This document shows positions 1 to 8,302 of a stretch of 64,000 nucleotides of DNA, in pieces. The notes beneath the pieces were generated by a model, which was not told the origin of the DNA, searched no databases, and was given only the letters and a program-made list of their open reading frames with translations. Positions within the stretch are counted from its first letter, which is position 1, and each line of letters begins with the position of its first letter. This DNA comes from Niallia alba (lineage in GTDB: Bacteria; Bacillota; Bacilli; Bacillales; Cytobacillaceae), in NCBI RefSeq assembly GCF_012933555.1, contig NZ_JABBPK010000001.1, forward strand, positions 350,001 to 414,000. The letters are read 5' to 3'. Both the position numbers and the translations under genes were made by a program.

Positions 1-1415
1 GCTCGCTTTATATGAGGATGCGTGTAGTCTAAATGCGCAAAGTTTCCCAAGTATTCTAGCACTCTTCCTGTCAAATCAGCAGTAGAAGGATCAATTGCTG
101 CATCTTTTGCATTTTCAATTGGAACTAATTTAAGTATTTCCCAATCGGTATTTTTTTCAAAGGCTCCCCATCCTCCATCTCTGTTTTGCATGGAAAGTAA
201 ATAGTTTGTTCCTTTTTGCCAAGCCTGATGGACAGTTTGGTCTATTGCTGCTGGAGCTGTTATGGCTCGTAAAACTGCAGAGGTATCATCATTGTCTGGG
301 TTATTTGTATTAATGTCAGAAAAGCCCCATCCACCAGGTTCTGTATGGGGGTTATGAACCTGCCAATCTCCTTTTTTTGTATGCTGTTTTGTCAGTAGAT
401 ATTTCGTTGCTTTTCTTATCGGGGTAGTGTCAGTAGCCATTCCCGCTTGCTGTAACGTATAACTAATTAACCCTGTATCCCAAACGGTGCTGGTAGAATT
501 CTCGAGGTGACTTTGTTCCCCTCTTTTATCAATGAGGGATGAGAGACCAGTAACTGCTTTTTGAATAACAGGAGAGTCCTTTTTATAGCCAAGCGCAAGT
601 AGTGCATAAATCATAAAGAAAGTTGCGCTTGCATAACTGTAAAGCGTTCCATCTTCTTCTAGTCGATCTAACATGTACTTTTCTCCGTATTGAAAGCCTA
701 GGTGATGGAGATAAGACGGGAATTTTCCTATTCGTTTCATCTCTTTCCATAGGAAGGTAATTGGAGAGCGCTCATCTTCTAAGTGAGCATAGGATGGATA
801 AAGGGCTATATCTCTTGCAAATAAGTCATCTAGCTGTGGTTTTGTTTTAGCATCGATAGTGAATTTTTTATTCGCTGCTATTAACATTGGTATGAAATGA
901 ATACGAGCATAGGCACTAAACTGATAGAAATTAATAGGTTGAAAGGTGGGCAAAAGTAGAAATGTCATCGGAATATAGATCATATGGGACCATGGGTAAA
1001 GACCATTGACGGAAAGCATCCATTTTATCATAAAATGAGCTTTCGCTAATCCGCCATTTTTTACTATAAATGCTTTTGCTTTCTTCATTTGATTGTCGTT
1101 CTTCGAATAATGTCCAGAGTATAAAAGAGCAGTATACGCAATAATGGTTGCGGATAAATGCCCGTTAGGCTCATCACTATATGCTTTCCAATAGCCCTCT
1201 CTATGCTGAGTGGCACGCAGTGTCTTCGTTAAAAGGCGAATATTTTCTTCTTCTGTCTGGATGTCTAAAGCTCTTATGGTGATGATATAAAATGCATCTG
1301 TCATTAAGCTTCCCTGAAAACGAAAAGGAAAAGATCCATTTGCTTGCTGATGTTCGACAAGTTCTTTTACACGTCTTTGTTGTTCTGTTTTAACCGATTC
1401 GAGAAATGTATTCAA
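1..1415 (-). CDS. sqhC: Squalene-hopene / sporulenol (tetraprenyl-beta-curcumene) cyclase, 3' end beyond window
   Basis: A class II terpene cyclase that protonates and folds a linear or partly cyclised C30/C35 isoprenoid into a hopanoid or sporulene-type product at the membrane. 471 residues are visible of the roughly 630 usual for the family; the C-terminus lies off the left edge. The catalytic DxDD motif is present as DNDDT near residue 373, and QW-type repeats are seen (GGWGFSD, NRDGGWGAF). The start is inferred as TTG at 1415, with GAGGTGAG ahead of it; no in-frame ATG fits the family N-terminus. Bacillus homologues act on tetraprenyl-beta-curcumene in spore lipid synthesis, so sporulenol synthase is more likely than a true hopene cyclase. 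It is divergent from the T-box-controlled tRNA synthetase gene. Confidence 0.85.
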   Translation of the reverse strand, partial: MNTFLESVKTEQQRRVKELVEHQQANGSFPFRFQGSLMTDAFYIITIRALDIQTEEENIRLLTKTLRATQHREGYWKAYSDEPNGHLSATIIAYTALLYSGHYSKNDNQMKKAKAFIVKNGGLAKAHFMIKWMLSVNGLYPWSHMIYIPMTFLLLPTFQPINFYQFSAYARIHFIPMLIAANKKFTIDAKTKPQLDDLFARDIALYPSYAHLEDERSPITFLWKEMKRIGKFPSYLHHLGFQYGEKYMLDRLEEDGTLYSYASATFFMIYALLALGYKKDSPVIQKAVTGLSSLIDKRGEQSHLENSTSTVWDTGLISYTLQQAGMATDTTPIRKATKYLLTKQHTKKGDWQVHNPHTEPGGWGFSDINTNNPDNDDTSAVLRAITAPAAIDQTVHQAWQKGTNYLLSMQNRDGGWGAFEKNTDWEILKLVPIENAKDAAIDPSTADLTGRVLEYLGNFAHLDYTHPHIKR

Positions 1416-1509
1416 TAAGCTCACCTCAAATTCAACATCGTATTAGTAAACTTTATGCAACTTAGGGAAAGTCATATTCAGAAATATTTATATTTTCTTT
1501 TTTTAGTGG

Positions 1510-1538
1510 TTGAAATTGGAAAGATAGAGGACTATAAT
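1510..1538 (+). promoter_or_regulatory. Sigma-A type promoter for the T-box transcript
   Basis: TTGAAA at 1510-1515 and a perfect TATAAT at 1533-1538 with a 17-nt spacer, ending just before the T-box leader. This places the transcript start near 1545. Confidence 0.7.
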
Positions 1539-1545
1539 AAAACAT

Positions 1546-1793
1546 AATTTCATCGAGCGAACATGTAGATCAGAAGGAGTATCCTAAAAAACTTTTTCAA
1601 AAGAGAGCAGTCGGCAGCTGAAAAGATTGTGTTGAAGTCTTAGGAGAAGACATCTGTGAGTGTTACTTTGAACGTTGTATAACTAACTAGTAGAAGTAAC
1701 CGGCCGTCACCGTTATGATACAAGTGGTTTTTTTAAAAGAACAATTTGGGTGGTACCGCGGATAATCCGTCCCTTTTATAGGGGCGGATTTTT
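1546..1793 (+). promoter_or_regulatory. T-box riboswitch leader
   Basis: A tRNA-sensing leader that reads through an intrinsic terminator when an uncharged tRNA binds. The hallmark T-box TGGGTGGTACCGCG lies at 1747-1760. The terminator pairs 1764-1773 (AATCCGTCCC) with 1781-1790 (GGGGCGGATT) and is followed by a T run. The AGTAGAAGTAACCGG segment near 1690 fits the stem I/stem II region. The best-placed candidate specifier triplet is GAC (Asp) at 1649-1651, just before the CATCTGTGAG segment, but the specifier loop was not folded and an AAC (Asn) reading is not excluded. It controls the downstream aspartyl-tRNA synthetase. Confidence 0.85.
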
Positions 1794-1829
1794 GTTGTTT
1801 TTTTGCATAAATTTAAGGAGGTGAGTACC

Positions 1830-1955
1830 GTGGATGACGATGATGATAACGATATGAATCAAGAGAATTTACTAACTTTAGGAGGAACAACGATATGGAA
1901 TTTTCAAAAAGGGTACTCATTTCTGAGTGTGAGCAACATATTGGTAAAGAAGTAA
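1830..1955 (+). CDS. Asp/Asn-rich leader mini-ORF overlapping the synthetase gene
   Basis: A 41-codon reading frame starting at GTG 1830 behind a near-perfect AAGGAGGTGAG ribosome binding site (8-nt spacing). It opens with codons for V-D-D-D-D-D-N-D-M-N-Q-E-N, so six Asp and one Asn fall within the first eight codons. It runs 61 nt into the synthetase gene in another frame and covers that gene's GGAGG site and start. This layout, after the T-box terminator and before an Asp/Asn-charging enzyme, suggests a leader peptide whose ribosome would slow when Asp- or Asn-tRNA is scarce. The peptide has no recognisable domain. The coding claim rests on the RBS, codon bias and context only; a chance ORF remains possible. 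Confidence 0.5.
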   Translation: MDDDDDNDMNQENLLTLGGTTIWNFQKGYSFLSVSNILVKK

Positions 1956-3190
1956 TATTAAAGGGCTGGGTGAAGAAAATTCGCCAACTAGGAAAGGTTG
2001 GCTTCTTGTTATTGAGAGATCGTACTGGAACAGTACAATGTGTTTTAGAGCAGGAGCAAAATCAGTTGAAAATAGAAACAGAAAGTGTAGTTCGGGTGAC
2101 TGGAGTTCTTGTAAAAACGGATAAAACAGCAAATGGAGTAGAACTGCAAGTAAACGAATTAATCGTACTAGCTGAAGCGGATCCTTTGCCATTTGAAATT
2201 AATAAGAAAAAAGTAAATGCAGGGTTAGACCACTTATTAAATCATCGAGTTTTATCTTTAAGACACGAGCAAATAAATGCTATTTTTACAGTCCAATCCA
2301 TGTTTGTAAAAGGTTTTGCAGAGTTCTTAACAAAGGAAGGGTTCACCCGGATTTTCACTCCTAAAATCGTTTCACAAGGAGCAGAAGGCGGGGCCAATGT
2401 TTTTACCTTTAACTACTTTGATAAAAATGCTTATTTAGCTCAATCTCCGCAATTTTATAAACAAATGATGGTTGGAGCGGGGTTTGAAAGAGTGTTTGAA
2501 ATTGCTCCTGTATATAGAGCAGAAGAACATAATTCCTCTAGACATTTAAATGAATATACCTCGCTAGATGTCGAAATGGGCTTTATTGAAAACGTCGAGG
2601 AAGTAATGGAGATGGAAAAGCAGGTTCTTCAATATACTTTTGATTATGTGAAGGAGCATTGTCAGAAACAGTTAGACATACTAAAGGTTGAAATACCAGT
2701 GATTAACGATATTCCCCAAATGACATTAGCAGAGGCACAGCAACTATTAAAGAAGAAGTATCAAAAGGATTCCCCAGAAGGAGATTTAAATACAGAAGGG
2801 GAAAAGTGCATTGGAAACTATATAAAGGAAAAGTACGGAAGTGATTTTGTTTTTATAACCAACTATCCGAGAACAACTAGACCGATGTATACAATGCCAA
2901 ATAAGGAGAATCCGGTGTTAACTGATTCATTTGACCTTTTATATAAAGGAAGTGAAATTACCTCAGGCGGACAGAGAATTCATCGACAAGCAGAGCTGAT
3001 AGCATCTTTTAAAGAAAAGGGACTAAACCCAGATGAGTTTAAGGCATATATCGATTCTTTTGCATATGCAATTCCACCACATGGAGGGTTTGGAATTGGC
3101 TTAGAACGAATTATCATGAAGTTTCTAAACCTAGGAAATATTCGGGAAGCAAGCGCGTTTCCGAGAGATTGCGACAGGATTATTCCATAA
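1895..3190 (+). CDS. aspS2: Archaeal-type aspartate-tRNA(Asn/Asp) ligase (AspS2)
   Basis: A class II aminoacyl-tRNA synthetase of 431 residues that activates aspartate and loads it onto tRNA. An N-terminal OB-fold (residues 1-100, containing GFLLLRDRTGTVQCV) precedes the catalytic core. Class II motif 2 is the YRAEEHNSSRHLNE segment near residue 210, motif 3 is GFGIGLER near residue 400, and the C-terminus FPRDCDRIIP is the AspRS2 type rather than the AsnRS type. Archaeal-type AspRS enzymes are often non-discriminating and make Asp-tRNA(Asn) for the GatCAB amidotransferase; which applies here cannot be read by eye. The start at 1895 has GGAGG 9 nt upstream. Regulated by the T-box and possibly by the overlapping mini-ORF. 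Confidence 0.88.
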   Translation: MEFSKRVLISECEQHIGKEVILKGWVKKIRQLGKVGFLLLRDRTGTVQCVLEQEQNQLKIETESVVRVTGVLVKTDKTANGVELQVNELIVLAEADPLPFEINKKKVNAGLDHLLNHRVLSLRHEQINAIFTVQSMFVKGFAEFLTKEGFTRIFTPKIVSQGAEGGANVFTFNYFDKNAYLAQSPQFYKQMMVGAGFERVFEIAPVYRAEEHNSSRHLNEYTSLDVEMGFIENVEEVMEMEKQVLQYTFDYVKEHCQKQLDILKVEIPVINDIPQMTLAEAQQLLKKKYQKDSPEGDLNTEGEKCIGNYIKEKYGSDFVFITNYPRTTRPMYTMPNKENPVLTDSFDLLYKGSEITSGGQRIHRQAELIASFKEKGLNPDEFKAYIDSFAYAIPPHGGFGIGLERIIMKFLNLGNIREASAFPRDCDRIIP

Positions 3191-3221
3191 AATGGTTATT
3201 TAAGTCTAGTACTCATAAATA

Positions 3222-3325
3222 AAAACTAGCCCCTTACTCGTAAATTCGTAGGTTAATTTGGAGAAATGTTTTCTAGAAAACATAACCAAAGCAGAGCTAC
3301 ATTACGAAAGGAGCTAGTTTTATTA
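3222..3325 (+). terminator. Likely terminator after aspS2
   Basis: AAAACTAGCCCC at 3222-3233 can pair with GGAGCTAGTTTT at 3310-3321, extended by CTCGTAA/TTACG. A T-rich tail follows. The loop is unusually long (about 75 nt). Confidence 0.5.
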
Positions 3326-3520
3326 TAATATCCCGAATTTGATTGATTAAAACATAAAAACGAGCATATTTTTATAAAATTTTAATAATATGGGTTTCTT
3401 TTCTATCTAGAAAAGGTATAGGACAAGGAGATAGATTATACATAGTGGTAGTGTCAAAAGATTTATGAAAACTACCTAAAGGGTTAGTTTCTCTCCTATT
3501 TACTGGATGGAGATGCGCCG

Positions 3521-3668
3521 CAATCGCTCTTGACAAACACGCCAATGGTTTGAGGATTGTTTAACAAGGGCGAAGGGAACAAAAGAAGGCATACCAAATA
3601 AGCCCTTGGTTGTTTCCATTTTAAACCATTGGCAAGTTCGGTTTGTCAAGAGTTCGCTCCGCCGATTG
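3521..3668. repeat. Large nested palindrome beside the transposase gene
   Basis: The left arm (CAATCG, CTCTTGACAAAC, GCCAATGGTTT, 3521-3551) is complementary to 3622-3668 (AAACCATTGGC, GTTTGTCAAGAG, CGATTG) with small interruptions. ACAAGGGC and GCCCTTGGTT pair inside it. The structure follows the 3' end of the transposase gene and may be a transposon end or a terminator-like barrier. Confidence 0.6.
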
Positions 3669-3702
3669 CTGAATTAGCTTAAGGGCTCAGCTAAACAAAA
3701 AG

Positions 3703-5142
3703 TTAGGCTTGTCTTTGTTCTACTATCCATTGTTGTGCTAATCCAATGAGCTTTGTCCAACGTGCTGGCATTGTTGGAAGCCCCTTGAGTTCTGGATTCA
3801 CTACGGGCACTTTTCCTTCTAAGGCGGCATGCGGACGCAAAAAGTTAAAGTAGGCCGTAAATAAGGTGACGTATGAAATGGAACCATGTTCAGAGCCGAA
3901 TCCATGAGTGGAGCGATAATTGCCCTTAAAGGTGCGGTTAAGTCTCTCAATTATTTGTTTCAGTGGTCTATATTCGGTCGAAACAGGGTCCTCATTGGTT
4001 AATCCAATGACCTGCTTCACATCGAATGAAATCCCATGTTGAGCGAAGAAATGTTGGGCTAAAAGATAGATTGGATTCCCGTCTACCACAAAGGTCAGAT
4101 TTTCTGGAATCTCTTTCATCTTGATTAAGACCTCATCAATTGCTCGAATGGCTGTTGCTGTGTCTCGATTAGGCGACACCGGATACGAAAGAATAATCTT
4201 TTTCACGGCGTCAAAAAAGAAAAATAAATAATGCCATCGACCGTTTACTCTGATATACGTTTCATCACCGCAGAATTGGTCTGAAAGTTCATAGGGATAG
4301 TGATCCACATAAGGTTTAAGTAATAAAGCTACGCTATTTTCGTAGTTCAATACAGTCTGATGTGAAATCATCACTCCGTGTACGTCCTGCATAATCGCAG
4401 CTGTTTTACGGGCCGAAAGGCCATAGTTTACATGATAGGTTAGGATTAATCCTAATGTATGTGGTGATGCATAAATCTTTGATAAGTCAACGGCCGGCAG
4501 TTCTGGTGATTCCTTGGATAACGGCTGGAAATCGATATGAAACTGACGGAAAATGTATCTTAATTTAAATGCTTGAGGGTCCTTTTTGAACCTTTTCTTT
4601 TCTTTTGAAGTCATCCCATTGAGCTTCTTTTGATAATAAGAACAGTCATTGTTCTTGCACTTAAACACGTGAAAATCTTTTCTTTCTTTTATTTTCTCGA
4701 GAGTTTTGGAACAATGAGGACACTTCAGGATGGCTTCCTTAGAATAACGGTTCTTTTCACTGAAGAGCTCTGTACACACCTTGCATTGATACTGGCCTTT
4801 ATCTCCATTGTTGGCATAAAGATAATCTGATGGAGCACCACACTTTGGGCAGTTCATGGATTTAGGTACGGAAACTTTTGCATTCTTACGCCTTTGAACA
4901 GGTTTAAGTGGTTTCCCGTTCTTCTCTAGATATTCACTAAGAAGAACTCGATAATCAAGCTGTTCCAGAACTTCAATGACCGGAAGGTCGTCCACTTGAA
5001 GTTTTCGATATGGTTTATTTACTGGCTGTTCAGTAGGCTTATCAAACATACTCTTACCAATCAATAAAGTAAGCAATGTTCGAATTAGTTGTTCTTGATA
5101 GTTTATAAAAGTTAATAAATAGGTTATAATTTGAGGGTACAA
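3703..5142 (-). CDS. DDE transposase with N-terminal zinc fingers (rve/IS6-like core)
   Basis: Cuts and joins the ends of the surrounding insertion sequence. Paired CxxC motifs (CPKCGAP, CKVC, CPHCSK, CKNNDC) in the first half form zinc-ribbon DNA-binding modules. The catalytic half carries the DDE triad: D in CGDETYI, D in VVDGN, E in IIERLNR, in a context resembling IS6/rve integrases. No ATG lies at the N-terminus. TTG at 5142 has AAAGGAAGTGA upstream and is preferred; an in-frame TTG at 5187 is the alternative. The reading frame is intact, so the element may still be active. It lies between aspS2 and the SMP-30 gene. Confidence 0.8.
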   Translation of the reverse strand: MYPQIITYLLTFINYQEQLIRTLLTLLIGKSMFDKPTEQPVNKPYRKLQVDDLPVIEVLEQLDYRVLLSEYLEKNGKPLKPVQRRKNAKVSVPKSMNCPKCGAPSDYLYANNGDKGQYQCKVCTELFSEKNRYSKEAILKCPHCSKTLEKIKERKDFHVFKCKNNDCSYYQKKLNGMTSKEKKRFKKDPQAFKLRYIFRQFHIDFQPLSKESPELPAVDLSKIYASPHTLGLILTYHVNYGLSARKTAAIMQDVHGVMISHQTVLNYENSVALLLKPYVDHYPYELSDQFCGDETYIRVNGRWHYLFFFFDAVKKIILSYPVSPNRDTATAIRAIDEVLIKMKEIPENLTFVVDGNPIYLLAQHFFAQHGISFDVKQVIGLTNEDPVSTEYRPLKQIIERLNRTFKGNYRSTHGFGSEHGSISYVTLFTAYFNFLRPHAALEGKVPVVNPELKGLPTMPARWTKLIGLAQQWIVEQRQA

Positions 5143-5307
5143 ATTGTCACTTCCTTTTCTAGGTTGTTGAGAGTGTCGTAACCTCAATTATCCTTAGAAT
5201 TCAGGGGGTGGCAATTTTTTTGCTTATAAAGCCCTCTCAGATAGGATTTAATAACCTATTTACTATAAAAGTTTTGACAATACGTACATAGTTGGAGGGG
5301 GAAACAT

Positions 5308-6192
5308 ATGATAGAGGATCTAGAATTAGTACTTGATGCAAAAGCTGTGCTTGGAGAAGGACCATGCTGGGATTTTAGAAACAATATTTTATATTGGGTA
5401 GATATTGAAGGAAAAAAAGTACATATGTATAACCATATTTCTGGTGAGCACAAACAGGTTCAACTAGAACGAGAAGTATCGGCTGTTATCCCTTGTATAA
5501 CAAAAGATACAGAATTTATTGTTACATTAGATAATGGCTTTCATCTTTTAAATATAGAAACAGAGCAACTAAAGTTTATTGGCGATCCAGAGCGAGATTT
5601 AAAACAGAATCGTTTTAATGATGGGAAATGTGATGCTTATGGTCGTTTATGGGCAGGTACAATGTGCAGAGATGGAAAGACGAAAGATGCAGCACTATAC
5701 TGTCTTGATAATGAGGGAAAATGGACGGAAAAAATAAGTCATTTGAGTATTTCGAACGGCATTGCATGGACTAGTGATAATGAATACTTATACCATATTG
5801 ATACACCTGCTCAAACAGTAACACGTTATGAATATGATTTGGAAACAGGAAAATTAGGAAAAGCAAAGCAGATTATTGATTTTTCAGAGGAAGAAGGATT
5901 CCCAGATGGTATGACAATTGATAGCGAAGGAATGCTATGGATTGCTCATTACGGTGGAGGAAGAGTGTCTAGATGGAATCCAGAGAGTGGGGGGAAATTA
6001 AGTGAAATATGCTTGCCAGTGCCGAATGTGACGTCTTGTACATTTGGAGGGAAAAAACTAAATGAGTTATATATAACGACAGCGAGATCTGGTTTGGATG
6101 ATGAAGAATTAAAAAAGTATCCACAATCAGGAGGGTTATATAAAATCAAGCTACATATTCAAGGAGTAAAAACGTATTTATATCAAAACTAA
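5308..6192 (+). CDS. SMP-30/gluconolactonase/LRE family protein
   Basis: A 294-residue six-bladed beta-propeller hydrolase of the SMP-30/regucalcin family, whose members open sugar lactones using a bound divalent metal. The family signature is seen at the N-terminus (LGEGPCWD, with E of GEGP as metal ligand), in NRFNDGKCDAYGRLWAGTM (metal-binding Asn and Asp), in SNGIAWT, and in FPDGMTIDSEGMLWIAHYGGG. Length is normal and there is no signal peptide, so it is cytosolic. The start at 5308 follows GGAGGGGG. The upstream insertion sequence may have separated it from its native promoter; a TTGACA at 5274-5279 lacks a matching -10. The substrate is unknown. Confidence 0.85.
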   Translation: MIEDLELVLDAKAVLGEGPCWDFRNNILYWVDIEGKKVHMYNHISGEHKQVQLEREVSAVIPCITKDTEFIVTLDNGFHLLNIETEQLKFIGDPERDLKQNRFNDGKCDAYGRLWAGTMCRDGKTKDAALYCLDNEGKWTEKISHLSISNGIAWTSDNEYLYHIDTPAQTVTRYEYDLETGKLGKAKQIIDFSEEEGFPDGMTIDSEGMLWIAHYGGGRVSRWNPESGGKLSEICLPVPNVTSCTFGGKKLNELYITTARSGLDDEELKKYPQSGGLYKIKLHIQGVKTYLYQN

Positions 6193-6205
6193 TTCTCTTG
6201 GCTAT

Positions 6206-6254
6206 AAAAAAAGAGCTAATCAAACAGGATAATCATTTAATTAGCTCTTTTTTT
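6206..6254. terminator. Bidirectional terminator
   Basis: AAAAAAAGAGCTAAT (6206-6220) pairs exactly with ATTAGCTCTTTTTTT (6240-6254), giving a T run on both strands between the convergent SMP-30 and uspA genes. Confidence 0.9.
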
Positions 6255-6672
6255 ATTTAACAACTAAAACTGGACATTTTACGCTTTTGATTACTTTATG
6301 ACTAACACTTCCCAATACCAGTTCTTGCAAGGAATTTAATCCGCGGCTGCCAATGACAAGTAAGTCAAAGCTCTTTTGATTTGCATACTCGACAATTGTA
6401 GGACCCGGCTCTCCATGAAGAAATAGTAGTTTATAAGTGATATTATTGGATTGTAAGTATTCTTCCATTGATAAGAATTTTTTCCGCCTAGTAAGTTCTA
6501 AATCAGCCTTCCCTTGAGCGTGCAATACATCGTATTTCGATTGAGTGATATCTAGGACATGAACAACTGTAATTACAGCATTCTCCTGAAGGGAAGCTAA
6601 TTTTACTGCTTCTGTTGTTGCTCTTAACGAGTTTTTTGAACCATCAATTGCTAAAAGAATAGTAGAATACAT
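6253..6672 (-). CDS. Universal stress protein UspA family
   Basis: A 139-residue single Usp domain, a cytosolic Rossmann-like fold. The N-terminal TILLAIDGS and the C-terminal G-x2-G-x9-G-S motif (GSRGLNSLQELVLGS, then VKCPVLVVK) are the ATP-binding type, so it probably binds ATP and dimerises. It lies 22 bp downstream of sulP on the same strand, and Usp-SulP pairing is common, pointing to a role in regulating anion or bicarbonate uptake rather than general stress. It ends at a bidirectional terminator. Confidence 0.9.
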   Translation of the reverse strand: MYSTILLAIDGSKNSLRATTEAVKLASLQENAVITVVHVLDITQSKYDVLHAQGKADLELTRRKKFLSMEEYLQSNNITYKLLFLHGEPGPTIVEYANQKSFDLLVIGSRGLNSLQELVLGSVSHKVIKSVKCPVLVVK

Positions 6673-6694
6673 GATTTACGCCCCTTTTTCTGAT

Positions 6695-8167
6695 TTAGTG
6701 ATCAGATAGTTTCGCATTTTGTTTGGGAAATACAGCAAGTTTATCTACAATCTTTTTACTTGCAGAATCTAAGCCAGTAATGGTAACTGTATTTTGATTT
6801 TCCTTCAGCTTTAACGCAATTTTATCAATGGCACCGACTGCAGAATCATCCCATACATGAGAATTAGTAAAATTAATGGAAATTTGTTTGTTTTTAATCG
6901 TTGTATCAAATGCTTGAACAAAGCTATCAACAGAAGCAAAAAATAGTTGTCCTTCCACTGCATAGTTGTAGCCTTGCGACGTTTCCTGTTTATGCATTTT
7001 CACATGGGAAATCTTCGCAGCAAATAAGACAGCACTTAAAATAACCCCAGCAATTACCCCTATCGATAAATTATCGGTTGCGACAACAATTATCACGGTT
7101 ACGAGCATAACGATTGCATCTCCTTTTGGAGCAGTAACTAAGTACTTGAAGGAAGACCAGTCAAAGGTGCCGATACACACCATAATCATGATGCCAACTA
7201 GGACTGGCATAGGAATCTGTACAACAAGGCTGCCTAATACCATAATTAAAAACATTAGAAAAACGCCTGCAACAAATGTAGAGAGTCTCCCTCTCCCACC
7301 TGATTTCACATTGATAACAGATTGACCAATCATCGCACAGCCAGCCATTCCGCCAAAGAATCCTGTAACAATATTAGCTATTCCCTGTCCCCTTGCTTCT
7401 CTGTTTTTATTACTGTCTGTATCTGTTGCATCATCAATGATAGAAGCAGTTAATAAGGATTCCAATAGACCAACAATCGATAAAGCCAGCGCATATGGGA
7501 AAATTATTGCTAACGTTTCAAAGGAAAACGGTACATTTGGAATAAAGAAAGATGGCAATGATTGCGTAATTTTTCCCAAATCACCAACAGTAGATACATT
7601 TACATTTCCAACAATAGCAACAGCGGTTAAAATAATAATAGCAATTAGCGGTGCTGGAATGACTTTTAAAAATCGCGGCAAGATATACACAATTAATAAC
7701 GTGATGATTACAAATAAATAAGTAATGTTTGTTACGTTAATAAGATGTGGCACTTGAGCCATAAAAATTAAGATCGCTAAAGCATTAACAAATCCAATCA
7801 TCACTGCTCTCGGGATAAACTTCATGAGCTTCGCAATTTTTAATACGCCGAAAAGAATCTGAATTATCCCTGTAAGGATTGTAGCAGCAAATAAATATTC
7901 TAATCCGTAATCTCTAACTAATGGCCCCATTAATAATGCCATTGCTCCTGTTGCTGCCGAAATCATACCAGGTCTTCCACCTGTAAACGAAATAACCACA
8001 GCCATAGTAAAGGAGGCATATAATCCGATCATCGGATCTACCCCGGCAATGATGGAAAATGCAATTGCCTCTGGTATTAATGCAAGAGCAACGACCATTC
8101 CTGATAAAATATCCCCACGGATATTTGAAAACCATTCTTTTTTTATTTTTTCAATCAATTGATTCAC
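6695..8167 (-). CDS. SulP family anion/bicarbonate transporter with STAS domain
   Basis: A 490-residue inner-membrane protein. The transmembrane core spans residues 1-390 with the SulP signature near the N-terminus ([21 protein letters not shown]). A cytosolic STAS domain follows (about 400-490, [14 protein letters not shown] to [12 protein letters not shown]). Members move sulfate, bicarbonate or dicarboxylates, the bacterial BicA type being Na+-dependent; the substrate here is not determinable by eye. It forms an operon with the downstream uspA gene. A divergent gene for a recombinase-like DNA-binding protein lies 135 bp away and may regulate it. Confidence 0.88.
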   Translation of the reverse strand: MNQLIEKIKKEWFSNIRGDILSGMVVALALIPEAIAFSIIAGVDPMIGLYASFTMAVVISFTGGRPGMISAATGAMALLMGPLVRDYGLEYLFAATILTGIIQILFGVLKIAKLMKFIPRAVMIGFVNALAILIFMAQVPHLINVTNITYLFVIITLLIVYILPRFLKVIPAPLIAIIILTAVAIVGNVNVSTVGDLGKITQSLPSFFIPNVPFSFETLAIIFPYALALSIVGLLESLLTASIIDDATDTDSNKNREARGQGIANIVTGFFGGMAGCAMIGQSVINVKSGGRGRLSTFVAGVFLMFLIMVLGSLVVQIPMPVLVGIMIMVCIGTFDWSSFKYLVTAPKGDAIVMLVTVIIVVATDNLSIGVIAGVILSAVLFAAKISHVKMHKQETSQGYNYAVEGQLFFASVDSFVQAFDTTIKNKQISINFTNSHVWDDSAVGAIDKIALKLKENQNTVTITGLDSASKKIVDKLAVFPKQNAKLSDH

Positions 8168-8302
8168 CTCAATATCTTTCTGCTTGATACAAAGAAGTCT
8201 ACCATGTTTTTTCCCAAAAAGGAATATGTTTTGGGAAAGTTTTTACAAGGAGAGAATTTCTATCTATAATAATGAGAAGAGATAATGTTGGAGGCAATTA
8301 AG

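Larger units (their letters stand above)
3505..5254 (-). mobile_element. Insertion sequence with DDE transposase, tentative limits
   Basis: The limits are proposed from a 10-bp direct repeat, CCTATTTACT, at 3495-3504 and 5255-5264, which would be the target duplication. Between them lie one transposase gene and, at its 3' side, a large imperfect palindrome (3521-3668). No clear terminal inverted repeats were found at these limits, so the exact ends are uncertain. Confidence 0.4.

Noticed and set aside
1895-3190. Asparaginyl-tRNA synthetase (AsnS)
   Set aside because: The OB-fold, the YRAEEHNSSRHLNE motif 2 and the FPRDCDRIIP C-terminus match archaeal-type AspRS rather than AsnRS.
5274-5302. 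Promoter for the SMP-30 gene starting at TTGACA
   Set aside because: No -10 element at 16-18 nt; the expected position is the GGAGGGGG ribosome binding site.
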